Assembly: GCA_034003625.1 (NCBI GenBank)
Contig: JAVEYG010000018.1
Coordinates: 29,258 to 93,257, forward strand
Reading direction: 5' to 3'
Length of the DNA stretch: 64,000 nucleotides
Source: GWE2-42-39 sp034003625
GTDB taxonomy: Bacteria; Bacteroidota; Bacteroidia; Bacteroidales; Prolixibacteraceae
The notes beneath the pieces were generated by a model, which worked only from the letters and a program-made list of their open reading frames with translations, made no database searches and was not told the DNA's origin. Shown in pieces: positions 32,206 to 41,356 of this stretch. Position 1 is the stretch's first letter; each line of letters begins with the position of its first letter. Position numbers and translations under genes: made by a program.

Positions 32206-34782
32206 TCATCCGCATTTAGAGGATCCGCAGTCGGAGCAGGTAAGGCAACCCTCCTGGTAAATGACATTTGAGGATCCGCATTCGCCGCACACAGTCCCTT
32301 CGGCAATGGTGCCATTGGGTATGTATTTCTTCAAAGCGCGTGCTACACCTGCTTTCCAGCTGTTGATATTGTCGTTGTCGAATTGAAGGCTGGTAACTGT
32401 ATCTACTACTTTATGAATAGGCATCCCATGACGGAGCACTCCTGAAATAAGTTTGGCGTAGTTCCAAAATTCGGGGTTGAATTTATATGAAAGTCCTTCG
32501 ATTGTCGTTTTATATCCCCGTTTGTTCTGATATTGGAAGTCATAGCGTTTTACTTCTTCGCCCGATTCGTCCATCTCGTAACTTTTGATGATTTTTCCCT
32601 GTGTTACTGAACGGGGGAGAAGAATCCCGTCTTCGTCGTCGGAAAGACCGGTAAAAATTTCATATGGGCGGCCATCGATCACACCAATAAAAGCAACCCA
32701 GCGCTCTTTATTGTTCTGGAAACGTACCACATCCGCATCAAGTACTTCGGGCCTTTTGGTCGGGAACCCTGGAAGCGGAGCTTTCTTTTCTTCTTTCTTG
32801 GTTGAGACCAAAACACCCGAGCGTGATCCGTCGCGATATACGGTTACTCCTTTGCACCCGCTCCTCCACGCTTCAAAATATAATTGATCGACCAGTTCTT
32901 CGCTTACATCGGCAGGCAGGTTAATGGTTACACTGATGGAATGGTCGACCCACTTTTGGATGCGCCCCTGCATACGGACCTTGTTCAGCCAATCGACATC
33001 GTTCGAAGTTGCTTTATAATAGGGTGATTTCTGTACCAGTTCATCAACTTCGTCACTCGTGTAATGCTTGGTTACATCGTGTCCGTTAGCCTGCATCCAG
33101 TCAACAAATTTGTGATGGAACACAATGTATTCTTCCCACGAATCGCCCACTTCGTCAACAAAATCAACGGTTACGTTCTTGTCGTTCGGGTTCACTTTGC
33201 GGCGGCGTTTGTAAACTGGCATAAACACAGGTTCAATTCCCGATGTGGTTTGTGTCATCAGGCTGGTAGTGCCGGTAGGAGCGATGGTCAGCAGGGCTAT
33301 GTTCCGGCGCCCGTACTTTACCATTCCCTGGTACAATTCCTCGTCTTCTTTGCGAAGGCGGTTGATCATCGGGTTGTTTTTCTCCCGTTCGGCGTCATAA
33401 ATAGTAAATGGTCCGCGATCTCTTGCCATGTTTACCGATGAACGGTATGCTTCAATGGCGACGGTTTTATGCACTTCTTCGCTGAAGTCGATGGCATCTT
33501 CGCTTCCATAACGTAACCCAAGCGCGGCAAGCATGTCGCCTTCGGCAGTGATTCCTACTCCTGTGCGACGGCCTTCCCGTGCTTTCGTTTTAATTTTTTC
33601 CCAAAGTTTGCGTTCAATATATTTTATTTCTTCATTTTCAGGGTCTGCGTCAATCTTTTCAATGATACCGTCAACTTTTTCCAGTTCAAGGTCAATAATA
33701 TCGTCCATAATCCGCTGGGCATAACCCACATGCTTTTTGAACAGGTCGAAGTCGAACTTTGCTTTTTTCGAAAATGGTTTTTCGACGTACGAGTACAGGT
33801 TTAGCGCCAGCAAACGACAACTGTCGTATGGGCACAGCGGAATCTCACCGCATGGATTGGTCGATACGGTACGATAGCCCAAATCGGCATAACAGTCGGG
33901 GACCGATTCCTTGATGATGGTATCCCAGAAAAGAATTCCGGGTTCCGCTGATTTCCATGCGTTATACACGATCTTCTTCCATAAACTCCGGGCATCAATT
34001 TCTCTGACAAAATTTGGGTTGTCGGAAACAATCGGATATTGGGTACGGTATAATTCACCTTTTTCAACCGCCTGCATAAAATCGTCGTGAATTTTCACTG
34101 AAACATTGGCCCCGGTAACTTTCCCCTGTTCTAATTTTGCATTGATAAACGATTCGGAATCGGGGTGTTTGATTGACACTGACAGCATCAGTGCACCCCG
34201 GCGCCCGTCTTGTGCCACCTCGCGGGTCGAGTTTGAGTAACGTTCCATGAACGGAACAATACCGGTAGATGTGAGTGCAGAATTCTTTACCGGCGATCCT
34301 TTCGGACGGATGTGCGACAAATCGTGTCCTACCCCGCCCCGGCGTTTCATCAACTGTACCTGTTCCTGGTCGATTTTCATAATGCCGCCATACGAGTCCG
34401 AATTACCTTCGTTCCCGATTACAAAACAATTCGACAAAGAGGCGATCTGAAAATCATTCCCGATACCGGTCATCGGCCCGCCCTGGGGCACAATGTATCT
34501 GAAATCTTTTAGCAACTGGTAGATTTCCTCCTCCGTCATCGGATTGGGATACTTTTTTTCTATTCTCGCGATTTCTGATGCAAGGCGCCGGTGCATCTGG
34601 TCCGGGGTTTTTTCATAAATATTGCCGAAAGAATCTTTCAGCGCATATTTATTCACCCAAACCCGGGCCGCAAGGTCATCGCCCTTGAAATACTCCAGCG
34701 AAGCCTGAAATGCTTCTTCCTGTGAATAAATTTTTTTTCCCGCCTTTGGCTCAACGGCCACATCTTTGAATGTCATACTCAA
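32206..34782 (-). CDS. nrdJ: Vitamin B12-dependent ribonucleotide reductase (class II)
   Basis: 858 residues. The barrel carries the STNPCGEIPL motif with the catalytic Asn-x-Cys-x-Glu, plus RRGGVGHDLSHIRPKG near the N-terminus and PTGTTSLMTQTTSGIEP. The C-terminus ends in a zinc-ribbon-like cluster of seven cysteines (CGECGSS...CLTCSDCGSSKCG) that supplies reducing equivalents. It converts ribonucleotides to deoxyribonucleotides using adenosylcobalamin and does not need oxygen, which fits life without or with little oxygen. Neither a cobalamin riboswitch nor an NrdR box was recognised in the 314 bases upstream. It is a single gene with its own unit. Confidence 0.95.
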   Translation of the reverse strand: MSMTFKDVAVEPKAGKKIYSQEEAFQASLEYFKGDDLAARVWVNKYALKDSFGNIYEKTPDQMHRRLASEIARIEKKYPNPMTEEEIYQLLKDFRYIVPQGGPMTGIGNDFQIASLSNCFVIGNEGNSDSYGGIMKIDQEQVQLMKRRGGVGHDLSHIRPKGSPVKNSALTSTGIVPFMERYSNSTREVAQDGRRGALMLSVSIKHPDSESFINAKLEQGKVTGANVSVKIHDDFMQAVEKGELYRTQYPIVSDNPNFVREIDARSLWKKIVYNAWKSAEPGILFWDTIIKESVPDCYADLGYRTVSTNPCGEIPLCPYDSCRLLALNLYSYVEKPFSKKAKFDFDLFKKHVGYAQRIMDDIIDLELEKVDGIIEKIDADPENEEIKYIERKLWEKIKTKAREGRRTGVGITAEGDMLAALGLRYGSEDAIDFSEEVHKTVAIEAYRSSVNMARDRGPFTIYDAEREKNNPMINRLRKEDEELYQGMVKYGRRNIALLTIAPTGTTSLMTQTTSGIEPVFMPVYKRRRKVNPNDKNVTVDFVDEVGDSWEEYIVFHHKFVDWMQANGHDVTKHYTSDEVDELVQKSPYYKATSNDVDWLNKVRMQGRIQKWVDHSISVTINLPADVSEELVDQLYFEAWRSGCKGVTVYRDGSRSGVLVSTKKEEKKAPLPGFPTKRPEVLDADVVRFQNNKERWVAFIGVIDGRPYEIFTGLSDDEDGILLPRSVTQGKIIKSYEMDESGEEVKRYDFQYQNKRGYKTTIEGLSYKFNPEFWNYAKLISGVLRHGMPIHKVVDTVTSLQFDNDNINSWKAGVARALKKYIPNGTIAEGTVCGECGSSNVIYQEGCLTCSDCGSSKCG

Positions 34783-35096
34783 AAAAATTAGATCTTTTTA
34801 AAAAACTCGATTGTAATTTTGTACGTTCCCCGGTCTTTTTTTCGTCGAAATTGCTACATGCAAGATAAGCACAGAATGAAAAAAAATGAATACTTTTTTT
34901 TTGAAGAAATCTAAAAGTTATCAACTTTAAGATGTTAGTTTATTGGTAATCTGACGGATACATTTTGTGCAGAGAGGAAAAGTTTACCAAAACTGTATTT
35001 TTTTATTACCGGGCAGCGAAAATTGTTTGCAAAATATGAACAAAATCACAATCCGAAAAAACAGAATACGTTAGGCCGGAAAACGAGTTAATAATA
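34783..35096. other. AT-rich intergenic region upstream of nrdJ
   Basis: 314 bases between the nrdJ start and the waaA stop. It contains long A and T runs and no open frame of note. A cobalamin riboswitch, with its conserved B12-box, was looked for and not seen. It probably holds the nrdJ promoter, but no good -33/-7 pair could be placed. Confidence 0.45.
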
Positions 35097-36335
35097 TTAC
35101 TGATTGTTGAAAACTTTCGATGCAATGATCCGGGTAGCTCCGACGTTAGATTGGGTATATTGATGGCACGATTGTGCTATTTCGCTGCGCAACACGTCAT
35201 CCTGTAACAATTTTTCGAGTGCGGTTTTCAATTCCTGATAGTTCGTCACGGGGTATGCCACTTTTATCTGCTCCAGCATCACTGCTTCGTTAAAACGGAG
35301 GTAATTGGGACCAAACAGAATGGGGATATTAAAAATGGCTGCCTCCAGCGTATTGTGGATACCCACACCAAAACCGCCGCCAATGTAGGCTACATCAGCG
35401 TATTTGTAAACCGACGAAAGTAACCCGATGGAATCTATCAACAATATTTCGTAGTTGTTAACATCTTCGGCAACTGCTTCCGAAAGCCGGATTCCGGGTT
35501 TGTTGACCGACGAAAGGATGCGCCCGAAGTTTTGCGGTTTTATTTCGTGTGGGGCAAAAATGAATTTCGTCCCTTCGTGTTCATTAATATACCGGATAAG
35601 CAGTTCTTCATCGGGTTTCCACGAACTGCCAACGACCACCAACCGGCTGTCGGATTTGAATTTTTCAATGACCGGAAGCGTTTTGCTGTTGGCGGCAATC
35701 TCGGCCACCCGGTCGAAGCGGGTGTCGCCGGCACGCGTTGCATTCTGAAAACCATACGAATTGAGCAGCTGGACAGATTCGTCGTTTTGTACAAAGAAAT
35801 GTTCAACGCAATTCAATACGTTGCGGTACCAGTTCCCAATCGGGCCGGGTTTGAAGAACCATTGCTCTGTCCGGAAAATTGCCGAAACGAGGTACAACGG
35901 AATTTTTCTTGATTTCAGTTCGCGGAAATAAAACGGCCAGAATTCATACTTCACAAAAAACACTTTTTCCGGTTTCACCAGCCCTGTAAAACGGCGGGCA
36001 TTTCCCGGCGTATCGGCGGGCAAATAAAAAATGTAATCGGCCTGCCCATAGTTTTTCCTGATTTCGTAGCCCGAAGGCGAGAAGAAAGTAAGCAAAACAC
36101 GGTATTGCGGATGGTTCTTTTTGATGTGTTCGATCAGTGGGCGGCCTTGTTCAAACTCGCCCAGCGAGGCGCAATGTACCCACACCAGCGGACGTCCGGT
36201 TTGCACCTGTTCTTCGATTCGTTTAAAAATGTTTTTTCTTCCCTGTACCCATTGCCGAGCCTTGAGGTTGAACGGGGCGGCCAGCCGGATGGCCAACTGG
36301 TAAAAAACGATGGATAGCCGGTAGATTATTGTCAT
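35097..36335 (-). CDS. waaA: 3-deoxy-D-manno-octulosonic acid (KDO) transferase
   Basis: 412 residues from ATG 36335; a TTG at 36353 would add six residues and is less likely. An N-terminal hydrophobic anchor (YRLSIVFYQLAIRLAAPF) precedes the GT-B fold. WVHCASLGEFEQGRPLIE is the WaaA signature near residue 53, and SSWKPDEELL, FAPHEIKP and GGGFGVGIHNTLEAAIFNIPILFGPNY form the CMP-KDO binding C-terminal half. It adds KDO to lipid A at the inner membrane. kdsB, 7 kb away, makes its substrate. It is the last ancestral-looking gene before the AT-rich cassette. Confidence 0.95.
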   Translation of the reverse strand: MTIIYRLSIVFYQLAIRLAAPFNLKARQWVQGRKNIFKRIEEQVQTGRPLVWVHCASLGEFEQGRPLIEHIKKNHPQYRVLLTFFSPSGYEIRKNYGQADYIFYLPADTPGNARRFTGLVKPEKVFFVKYEFWPFYFRELKSRKIPLYLVSAIFRTEQWFFKPGPIGNWYRNVLNCVEHFFVQNDESVQLLNSYGFQNATRAGDTRFDRVAEIAANSKTLPVIEKFKSDSRLVVVGSSWKPDEELLIRYINEHEGTKFIFAPHEIKPQNFGRILSSVNKPGIRLSEAVAEDVNNYEILLIDSIGLLSSVYKYADVAYIGGGFGVGIHNTLEAAIFNIPILFGPNYLRFNEAVMLEQIKVAYPVTNYQELKTALEKLLQDDVLRSEIAQSCHQYTQSNVGATRIIASKVFNNQ

Positions 36336-36428
36336 GGTTGGCGATTGTGTCAAATAAATAATCCTGATTCTTCCTTGACAGATTAGATGTGAATGGATAT
36401 CTGGTTTTTCCAGACACTTTTGTATAAC

Positions 36429-37505
36429 TCATTCCAGATTCTTTATTACGTAATCCGAATCAATGTCCGGAAATCCAATTCTATTGTAATAGCGGACAAA
36501 ACTTGAAACCATTGATTGCGCAAAAGGATCATCTAATTTTGCAATACGAGAAAAGGTATATAATTCCTCATAGTTGATTGTAAGTTTGTTTTGAAAATCC
36601 AATAGAAGGTTTGGCAGAAAAGGTGTTCCTGGAAGAAAAAAATATCTGTCAGATTTCCTTGACTCAATCAGTTCAGCCAAACCTTGCCTATATTTTTCGG
36701 TATTAGCTTTATATTTTTTAAAGGATTCGGTCTCTTCTAAATAAATAGCTTTTGCTAACAAAACCTTTTCAACCTTTCTTTTCCTGTTACCTTCTTCGAT
36801 GAAATCGCAAGTTGGGGTCAAAATAAGGTAATAAACATCATCGTGAAAAAGAATTTCACCTGATTCATATTCCCCGTCATTTGAAGGAAAAATATAAAAC
36901 TCCATTGGATGAGTTTTATCTGGTTTAATTTTATCATCTCCTAAAATTTGTTTTATATTTTTTTTAGAAAGTGAATTGGCAAATCTTCTTAGTAATAAAT
37001 ATCCAAGTGAGGCATCACTTTTACTGGCGTTAAATACATTTTTATTTACATCTACTGTATCCCAGAAATATTGTCTGAGTGATTCTTTTAAATGATTATA
37101 TACATGTTTTTTAAGTAAGGCAATTTTAGAGTCAATTATCCTCTGAATCTCTGTCCTCAAATTATCAAAACCATCTCCCTTATTTACTACCCCAACAACT
37201 TCAGACTTAATATCCTGAATTTTGTGAGAATGGCCTGTAAAAAAAATAACTGGCACAAATGCAATTGACCTGATTTTTTCAAGAACCTTAATCCCAGCAG
37301 TCTCATCAATATTTATCCCATCTTTATACAAGTCAAGAACTATAAGATCATAATCAGATTGTTCTATTAACGAAATACCGTCTTCAAATAGGATTGTGTT
37401 TTCTGCTATTAAAGTATGGCCAGAAAATTTTTCTCCATTAAAATATTTTTTGAGGTTAATGCTTAGTTGCTCATTATCCTCAATGAATAAGGTTCTTAGT
37501 TCCAT
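36429..37505 (-). CDS. Receiver-domain response regulator with an unrecognised output domain
   Basis: 358 residues. Residues 1-125 are a receiver domain with all key residues: acidic pair Glu 9/Asp 10, phospho-acceptor Asp 58 (IVLDLYKDG), Thr 90 (IFFTGHS) and Lys 109 (VNKGDG). The remaining 230 residues show no helix-turn-helix, GGDEF or other known output. They include a YYLILTPTCDF segment around a conserved-looking Cys, a basic helix and a hydrophobic helical end. The gene starts 1 base after the stop of the GHKL/kinase gene, so it is almost surely its phosphorelay partner. Whether the output acts on DNA, protein or nucleotide is unknown. Base composition is AT-rich like the rest of the cassette. 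Confidence 0.75.
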   Translation of the reverse strand: MELRTLFIEDNEQLSINLKKYFNGEKFSGHTLIAENTILFEDGISLIEQSDYDLIVLDLYKDGINIDETAGIKVLEKIRSIAFVPVIFFTGHSHKIQDIKSEVVGVVNKGDGFDNLRTEIQRIIDSKIALLKKHVYNHLKESLRQYFWDTVDVNKNVFNASKSDASLGYLLLRRFANSLSKKNIKQILGDDKIKPDKTHPMEFYIFPSNDGEYESGEILFHDDVYYLILTPTCDFIEEGNRKRKVEKVLLAKAIYLEETESFKKYKANTEKYRQGLAELIESRKSDRYFFLPGTPFLPNLLLDFQNKLTINYEELYTFSRIAKLDDPFAQSMVSSFVRYYNRIGFPDIDSDYVIKNLE

Positions 37506-37506
37506 T

Positions 37507-39627
37507 CTAAATTCTTCGTCTAAAGGTTATTTTAAAGGTAGCTCCATCAAGCGGGCCATTATCTATAAGGGAAAAATCTCCATCATATTCAGTCACTAAT
37601 TCGCCAATGATTGTAAGACCTAATCCAATACCATCAGGTCTTGTACTAAAATAAGGGTCAAAGATTAATTGATGATGCTCTTCTTTAACTCCCGGCCCAC
37701 TATCACTGAATATCGCTGAAAGCTCATCATCCGTTTTAATAACTTCAACCTGAATTTTTCTTTCTGATTCAATTGTTTCAAGCCAATATATGGAGTTCTG
37801 AATCAGGTTTACAAAGATCATTTGTAATTCACCATCATCAATCTTGACTTGATTTCTGGATTCAGGCAAATCATAGCCGATATTAAGTTTTGTTAATCTA
37901 TTTTTGTAAAGAGCAAAAACATTTGTAATAGCATCTTCAAGAACAATGTCTTTCGGTCTACCCCGCTTTCTTCCACCAAAAGGTTCTATGCGTTTAAAAA
38001 GTTGGGCAAGTACTTTCCTGCCTTCATTTATGTTATTTAAATACTCTGTTACTTCTTTTTTATCAATTTCATTCTTCGCTAATTCCTTTTCAAGCAAATG
38101 AACTGAACTATCTACATTTGCAAGAAAATTATTCCCATCGTGAAGAATAATATCTATCAACATGCCAAGAGTCGAAAGTCGCCTATACCTTGAAAGAACT
38201 TCCTGAATCTTCTTTATCCCGACTTGGATGTTAGCCTCCGTTTTAGCAATCAACTCATTAGCTTCCTTGTCATTCGGAAGTTTAGTCTGTACTAACTGAG
38301 TAACAGGAGCAAGCGAGAATCTTGTAAAAAGTCCTTCCCGGTTTTCACTACTCTCGTTTGCCCTGGGTCGTTCTTCATATCTTTTTATTTCAAGCTGGTT
38401 AAGGATTCGTGTAATAAAATCCTTGAGTTGACTGAACGCATTACTCTCGACCAGTCCTTCTCTATTACTCTGGTCTTTGAATTCTGGATTTTTGTCAAGC
38501 TCTATAGAAATAAATCCTATAATTTGGTTATTACTTATTCGCAGAGTTGGATTATTTACTCTTCGTATATCTAATCTTGCCCAATCAAATTTAGGGTCTC
38601 CATAAGGAAGCACACGAAAACCATCTCTGTAAATACTTATACCTGCAATCTCTTTTAAAGCATCTCTAATGTATTTTCTTTTTGTATCAGTTTCTTTTGC
38701 TAATTCGTCTAATGACTCTATATCTAAATCCCAAACTCTGAAATCAAAGTCAAACGAACCAGTGAGAAAATTCTCATCCTTTTTAAGTAATACAAAATCT
38801 GTTAGTTTACTTTCCCCATTTTTTTTACTTGTAAATGTAACAGATGGAATTCCATTCTTATCAATTGTTCCTTTAATCGAATAATTAGGTCGCTTCAACG
38901 ATTCCGGTGGTTCAATTGTTCCTGAATACGAATCAAACTCTTTAGGTAAATCTAATTCAATCAAAAAATCCAACACAGGTGAAACTGGATTAATAAGTCT
39001 CTGCAATGCAATACGGAATTGCCTTATTTTTTCCTCATCCCAATCAGAATGAAGATTAGTTAAAATAAGTTTCGTCCCATGCGAATTAGCAGTAAACTCT
39101 ATCGGTTCTCTTACTTCCCAATTACACTTTACTTCATCAAGATAAAGGTCGTAATTGTCAAAGTCTCTCCAATCAAATTTCACAACCACTTCGTTATCAT
39201 TTACAACCTTCGATATTATTTTGAGGTCACTTGAAAGTTTCGCAGATGCAAACCTTCCTATCCCTTTTTCTCCGGTATACCGTCTCCCTTTAGTAGAAGA
39301 ATTTTTAATTATTTTTTTTGAAATAGTAGCTGGCTCCATCCATGCCTTTTTAATTATGTCCAAAGACATACCACAACCATCATCATAAATAGTAATACTT
39401 CCTCCTTCTTTGGTAATTTTTCTTAGTTCGTTCTTCCCATCTTTTACAATGACTACGTGCCCAGAGATTTTTATTGTAATAATTGAGGCATCTGCATCAT
39501 AACTGTTTTTAACGAGTTCAAGTAGTGCAACTTTATCATCACTGATAAGTTCTTCTCCGATAGTTTTAATAATTCTTGCCCTCGGACGAAGAATGGAGGT
39601 GTCTTTTTGTATTGGTGTTATTGGCAT
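37507..39627 (-). CDS. Dual GHKL protein: N-terminal Hsp90/MORC-like ATPase plus C-terminal histidine kinase
   Basis: 706 residues, no membrane segment. The N-terminal ATPase has the N-box LLELVKNSYDADA (Glu 37, Asn 41), G1 box YDDGCGM (82-87) and G2 box TGEKGIGRFASAKL (118-131), the pattern of Hsp90/MutL/MORC ATPases, followed by an S5-like domain to about 380. Residues 470-706 form a full histidine kinase core: LHDGNN with putative phospho-His 496, N-box VNLIQNSIYWL (606-616), G1 SDSGPGV (641-647), F-box IFDPYFSTR and G2 GIGLGLTI (666-673). MORC-like ATPases are known from restriction-modification loci. The start codon shares its A with the methyltransferase stop (TAATG). The fusion suggests that DNA engagement by the first ATPase gates phosphotransfer; that is inference. 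Confidence 0.82.
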   Translation of the reverse strand: MPITPIQKDTSILRPRARIIKTIGEELISDDKVALLELVKNSYDADASIITIKISGHVVIVKDGKNELRKITKEGGSITIYDDGCGMSLDIIKKAWMEPATISKKIIKNSSTKGRRYTGEKGIGRFASAKLSSDLKIISKVVNDNEVVVKFDWRDFDNYDLYLDEVKCNWEVREPIEFTANSHGTKLILTNLHSDWDEEKIRQFRIALQRLINPVSPVLDFLIELDLPKEFDSYSGTIEPPESLKRPNYSIKGTIDKNGIPSVTFTSKKNGESKLTDFVLLKKDENFLTGSFDFDFRVWDLDIESLDELAKETDTKRKYIRDALKEIAGISIYRDGFRVLPYGDPKFDWARLDIRRVNNPTLRISNNQIIGFISIELDKNPEFKDQSNREGLVESNAFSQLKDFITRILNQLEIKRYEERPRANESSENREGLFTRFSLAPVTQLVQTKLPNDKEANELIAKTEANIQVGIKKIQEVLSRYRRLSTLGMLIDIILHDGNNFLANVDSSVHLLEKELAKNEIDKKEVTEYLNNINEGRKVLAQLFKRIEPFGGRKRGRPKDIVLEDAITNVFALYKNRLTKLNIGYDLPESRNQVKIDDGELQMIFVNLIQNSIYWLETIESERKIQVEVIKTDDELSAIFSDSGPGVKEEHHQLIFDPYFSTRPDGIGLGLTIIGELVTEYDGDFSLIDNGPLDGATFKITFRRRI

Positions 39628-40862
39628 TACATCATTTTTTTAAGAATCTTGGCTATAACCTGGGCCATCAAGGGTGGCACCGCGTTCCCTATCTGTTTGA
39701 AAGCTGCCGTTCTACCCCCTTCAAAAAAGTAATCATCAGGAAACGATTGTATTCTTGCGGCTTCACGAACTGAAACTGAACGCACCTGGTTTAAATCGGG
39801 ATAAATATAATAATGTCCGTCTTTTGAAATATGGGCAACCATTGTATGTGAATGACCCGTTGGATCAACTACTTTAAAACGGTCAAGAAATGCTTCTGTA
39901 TTATTATGTGTCTTAAGTCTGTCAGGCAGATCTGAATATCTCAATCTTGTTTTATTATTGATCCACTTGTCAATTGCGATGGAATAAATTTCAAGGTCTC
40001 TTTTGTTGTGTTGTCTTGTTATATGTTGGGTTACAATGTCAATTCCATTGCGGATTCCGGTTGTTTTCAGGTATTCATTAATAGGTTTGGTATATTTTGT
40101 AACCCTGAGTTCATCTCCTGGGTTTAAATATGGCAAGTCGTACAATAAATCCTTTTTAACCTGCCATTTATTTTCAACTTTCTCTAATTCGGGGAAATGA
40201 AATTTTTGTTTTCCCCTTTGTCCCATTATAATGACTCTTCTTCTTTTTTGCAATACCCCGTATTCTTCGGCGTTTAACACTGTTGGTTTTGCAACAGAAT
40301 ATCCGATGGATTCAAAAAGCTGAATCATTTCATTGAGATATCTTTTATTTCCTGCTGTCAATAGCCCCAAAACGTTTTCAAAAACAAAATACTCAGGTTT
40401 GTATCTTTTAAGAAATTCGGCGTAATAACGAAACAGGAAATTCCTTTTGTCTCCTTTCATCCGGTTTGGATCTCTGCTTCTGCCAACAAGTGAGTATGCC
40501 TGACAAGGAGGCCCTCCGATTATAAGGGGTACTTTATCTCCTTTTAATTGTCTGTCAATACTATTAAATATGTCATCAATGCTTTTTTCTGTAATCTCTT
40601 TATTAATTACAGACTCCATAATTGATCCTGGTACATTTTTCCATAAAATATCGCGGCTGATCTCATTATTAAGATATGCTCTATAGATAATTAAATTATT
40701 ACTCTGAAATAAATAATGATATGCAAGTCTTGTTTTAAGTGTATCACAGGCATCTTTATCCATCTCAACATGAGCAACAGCCTGGAACCCTGCTCTGATA
40801 AAACCCTCAGAAAGACCCCCGGCCCCGGCAAACAGGTCAATGTATTTTATTGGTGAGTTCAT
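39627..40862 (-). CDS. DNA (cytosine-5-)-methyltransferase
   Basis: 411 residues with the C5 methyltransferase motifs in order: I, DLFAGAGGLSEGF (9-21); IV, GGPPCQAYSLVGR with catalytic Cys 120; VI, FENVLGL; VIII, QKRRRVIIMGQR; X, QIGNAVPPLMA at the C-terminus. Between VIII and X is a target-recognition region of about 120 residues, so one DNA sequence is recognised; the site cannot be predicted. It modifies cytosine using S-adenosylmethionine. The insert between motifs I and IV (about 45-110) is longer than in Dcm. The gene overlaps Vsr by 26 bases and the kinase gene by one, so all are co-translated. No restriction endonuclease other than Vsr is adjacent. Confidence 0.95.
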   Translation of the reverse strand: MNSPIKYIDLFAGAGGLSEGFIRAGFQAVAHVEMDKDACDTLKTRLAYHYLFQSNNLIIYRAYLNNEISRDILWKNVPGSIMESVINKEITEKSIDDIFNSIDRQLKGDKVPLIIGGPPCQAYSLVGRSRDPNRMKGDKRNFLFRYYAEFLKRYKPEYFVFENVLGLLTAGNKRYLNEMIQLFESIGYSVAKPTVLNAEEYGVLQKRRRVIIMGQRGKQKFHFPELEKVENKWQVKKDLLYDLPYLNPGDELRVTKYTKPINEYLKTTGIRNGIDIVTQHITRQHNKRDLEIYSIAIDKWINNKTRLRYSDLPDRLKTHNNTEAFLDRFKVVDPTGHSHTMVAHISKDGHYYIYPDLNQVRSVSVREAARIQSFPDDYFFEGGRTAAFKQIGNAVPPLMAQVIAKILKKMM

Positions 40863-41250
40863 TTAACGTAATATATATGTTTTTCTTTTTTAACTCACAT
40901 TCAAAAATAGTTAAAACTTTCCACCCTAATTTCTGTAAAACCTGAAAGTTATCACAATCCAACTGTTTATTTCTTTCTATTTTTTTCAACCACCATTCTG
41001 TCCTTGTTTTTGGAACTACAAAATATTTACAGTTATTATGTCCATGCCAGAAGCACCCGTGTATAAATATTATTGTTTTGTATTTTTGTAGTACTATATC
41101 CGGTTTTCCCGGAAGTTTTTTGTCGTGCAATCTATACCGGAACCCTTTAGAAAAAAGAAACTTACGAACCAGAATTTCGGGTTTTGTATCCTTGCTTTTA
41201 ATCTGGCTCATATTATAGCTTCTTGTCCTTTTATCATGCACGTCTGCCAT
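40837..41250 (-). CDS. vsr: Very short patch repair (Vsr) endonuclease
   Basis: 137 residues, the full family length. Catalytic Asp 51 sits in GKPDIVL, and HGCFWHGHNNC (64-74) supplies His 64, Cys 66, His 69, His 71 and Cys 74, the metal and zinc ligands known from E. coli Vsr. The E. coli Thr 63 is Ile here, a change expected to be tolerated. Vsr nicks T:G mismatches that arise when 5-methylcytosine deaminates, and usually accompanies the C5 methyltransferase of the same site, here overlapping by 26 bases. It is the first gene of the cassette. A -7-like TATTTTTG at 41262-41255 lies only 4 bases before the ATG, so the transcript may be nearly leaderless. Confidence 0.94.
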   Translation of the reverse strand: MADVHDKRTRSYNMSQIKSKDTKPEILVRKFLFSKGFRYRLHDKKLPGKPDIVLQKYKTIIFIHGCFWHGHNNCKYFVVPKTRTEWWLKKIERNKQLDCDNFQVLQKLGWKVLTIFECELKKKNIYITLNELTNKIH

Positions 41251-41356
41251 GTTGCAAAAATACGAATAAACACTTTAGCATAATGCACATGAACGACATT
41301 AAAAAAAGGGCATTTTGTACTGTGAATAAAACAATGTATAATGGAGCCCTGTATTT

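Noticed and set aside
34783..35096. Cobalamin riboswitch upstream of the B12-dependent ribonucleotide reductase
   Set aside because: No B12-box or the usual conserved helices were seen in this AT-rich gap.
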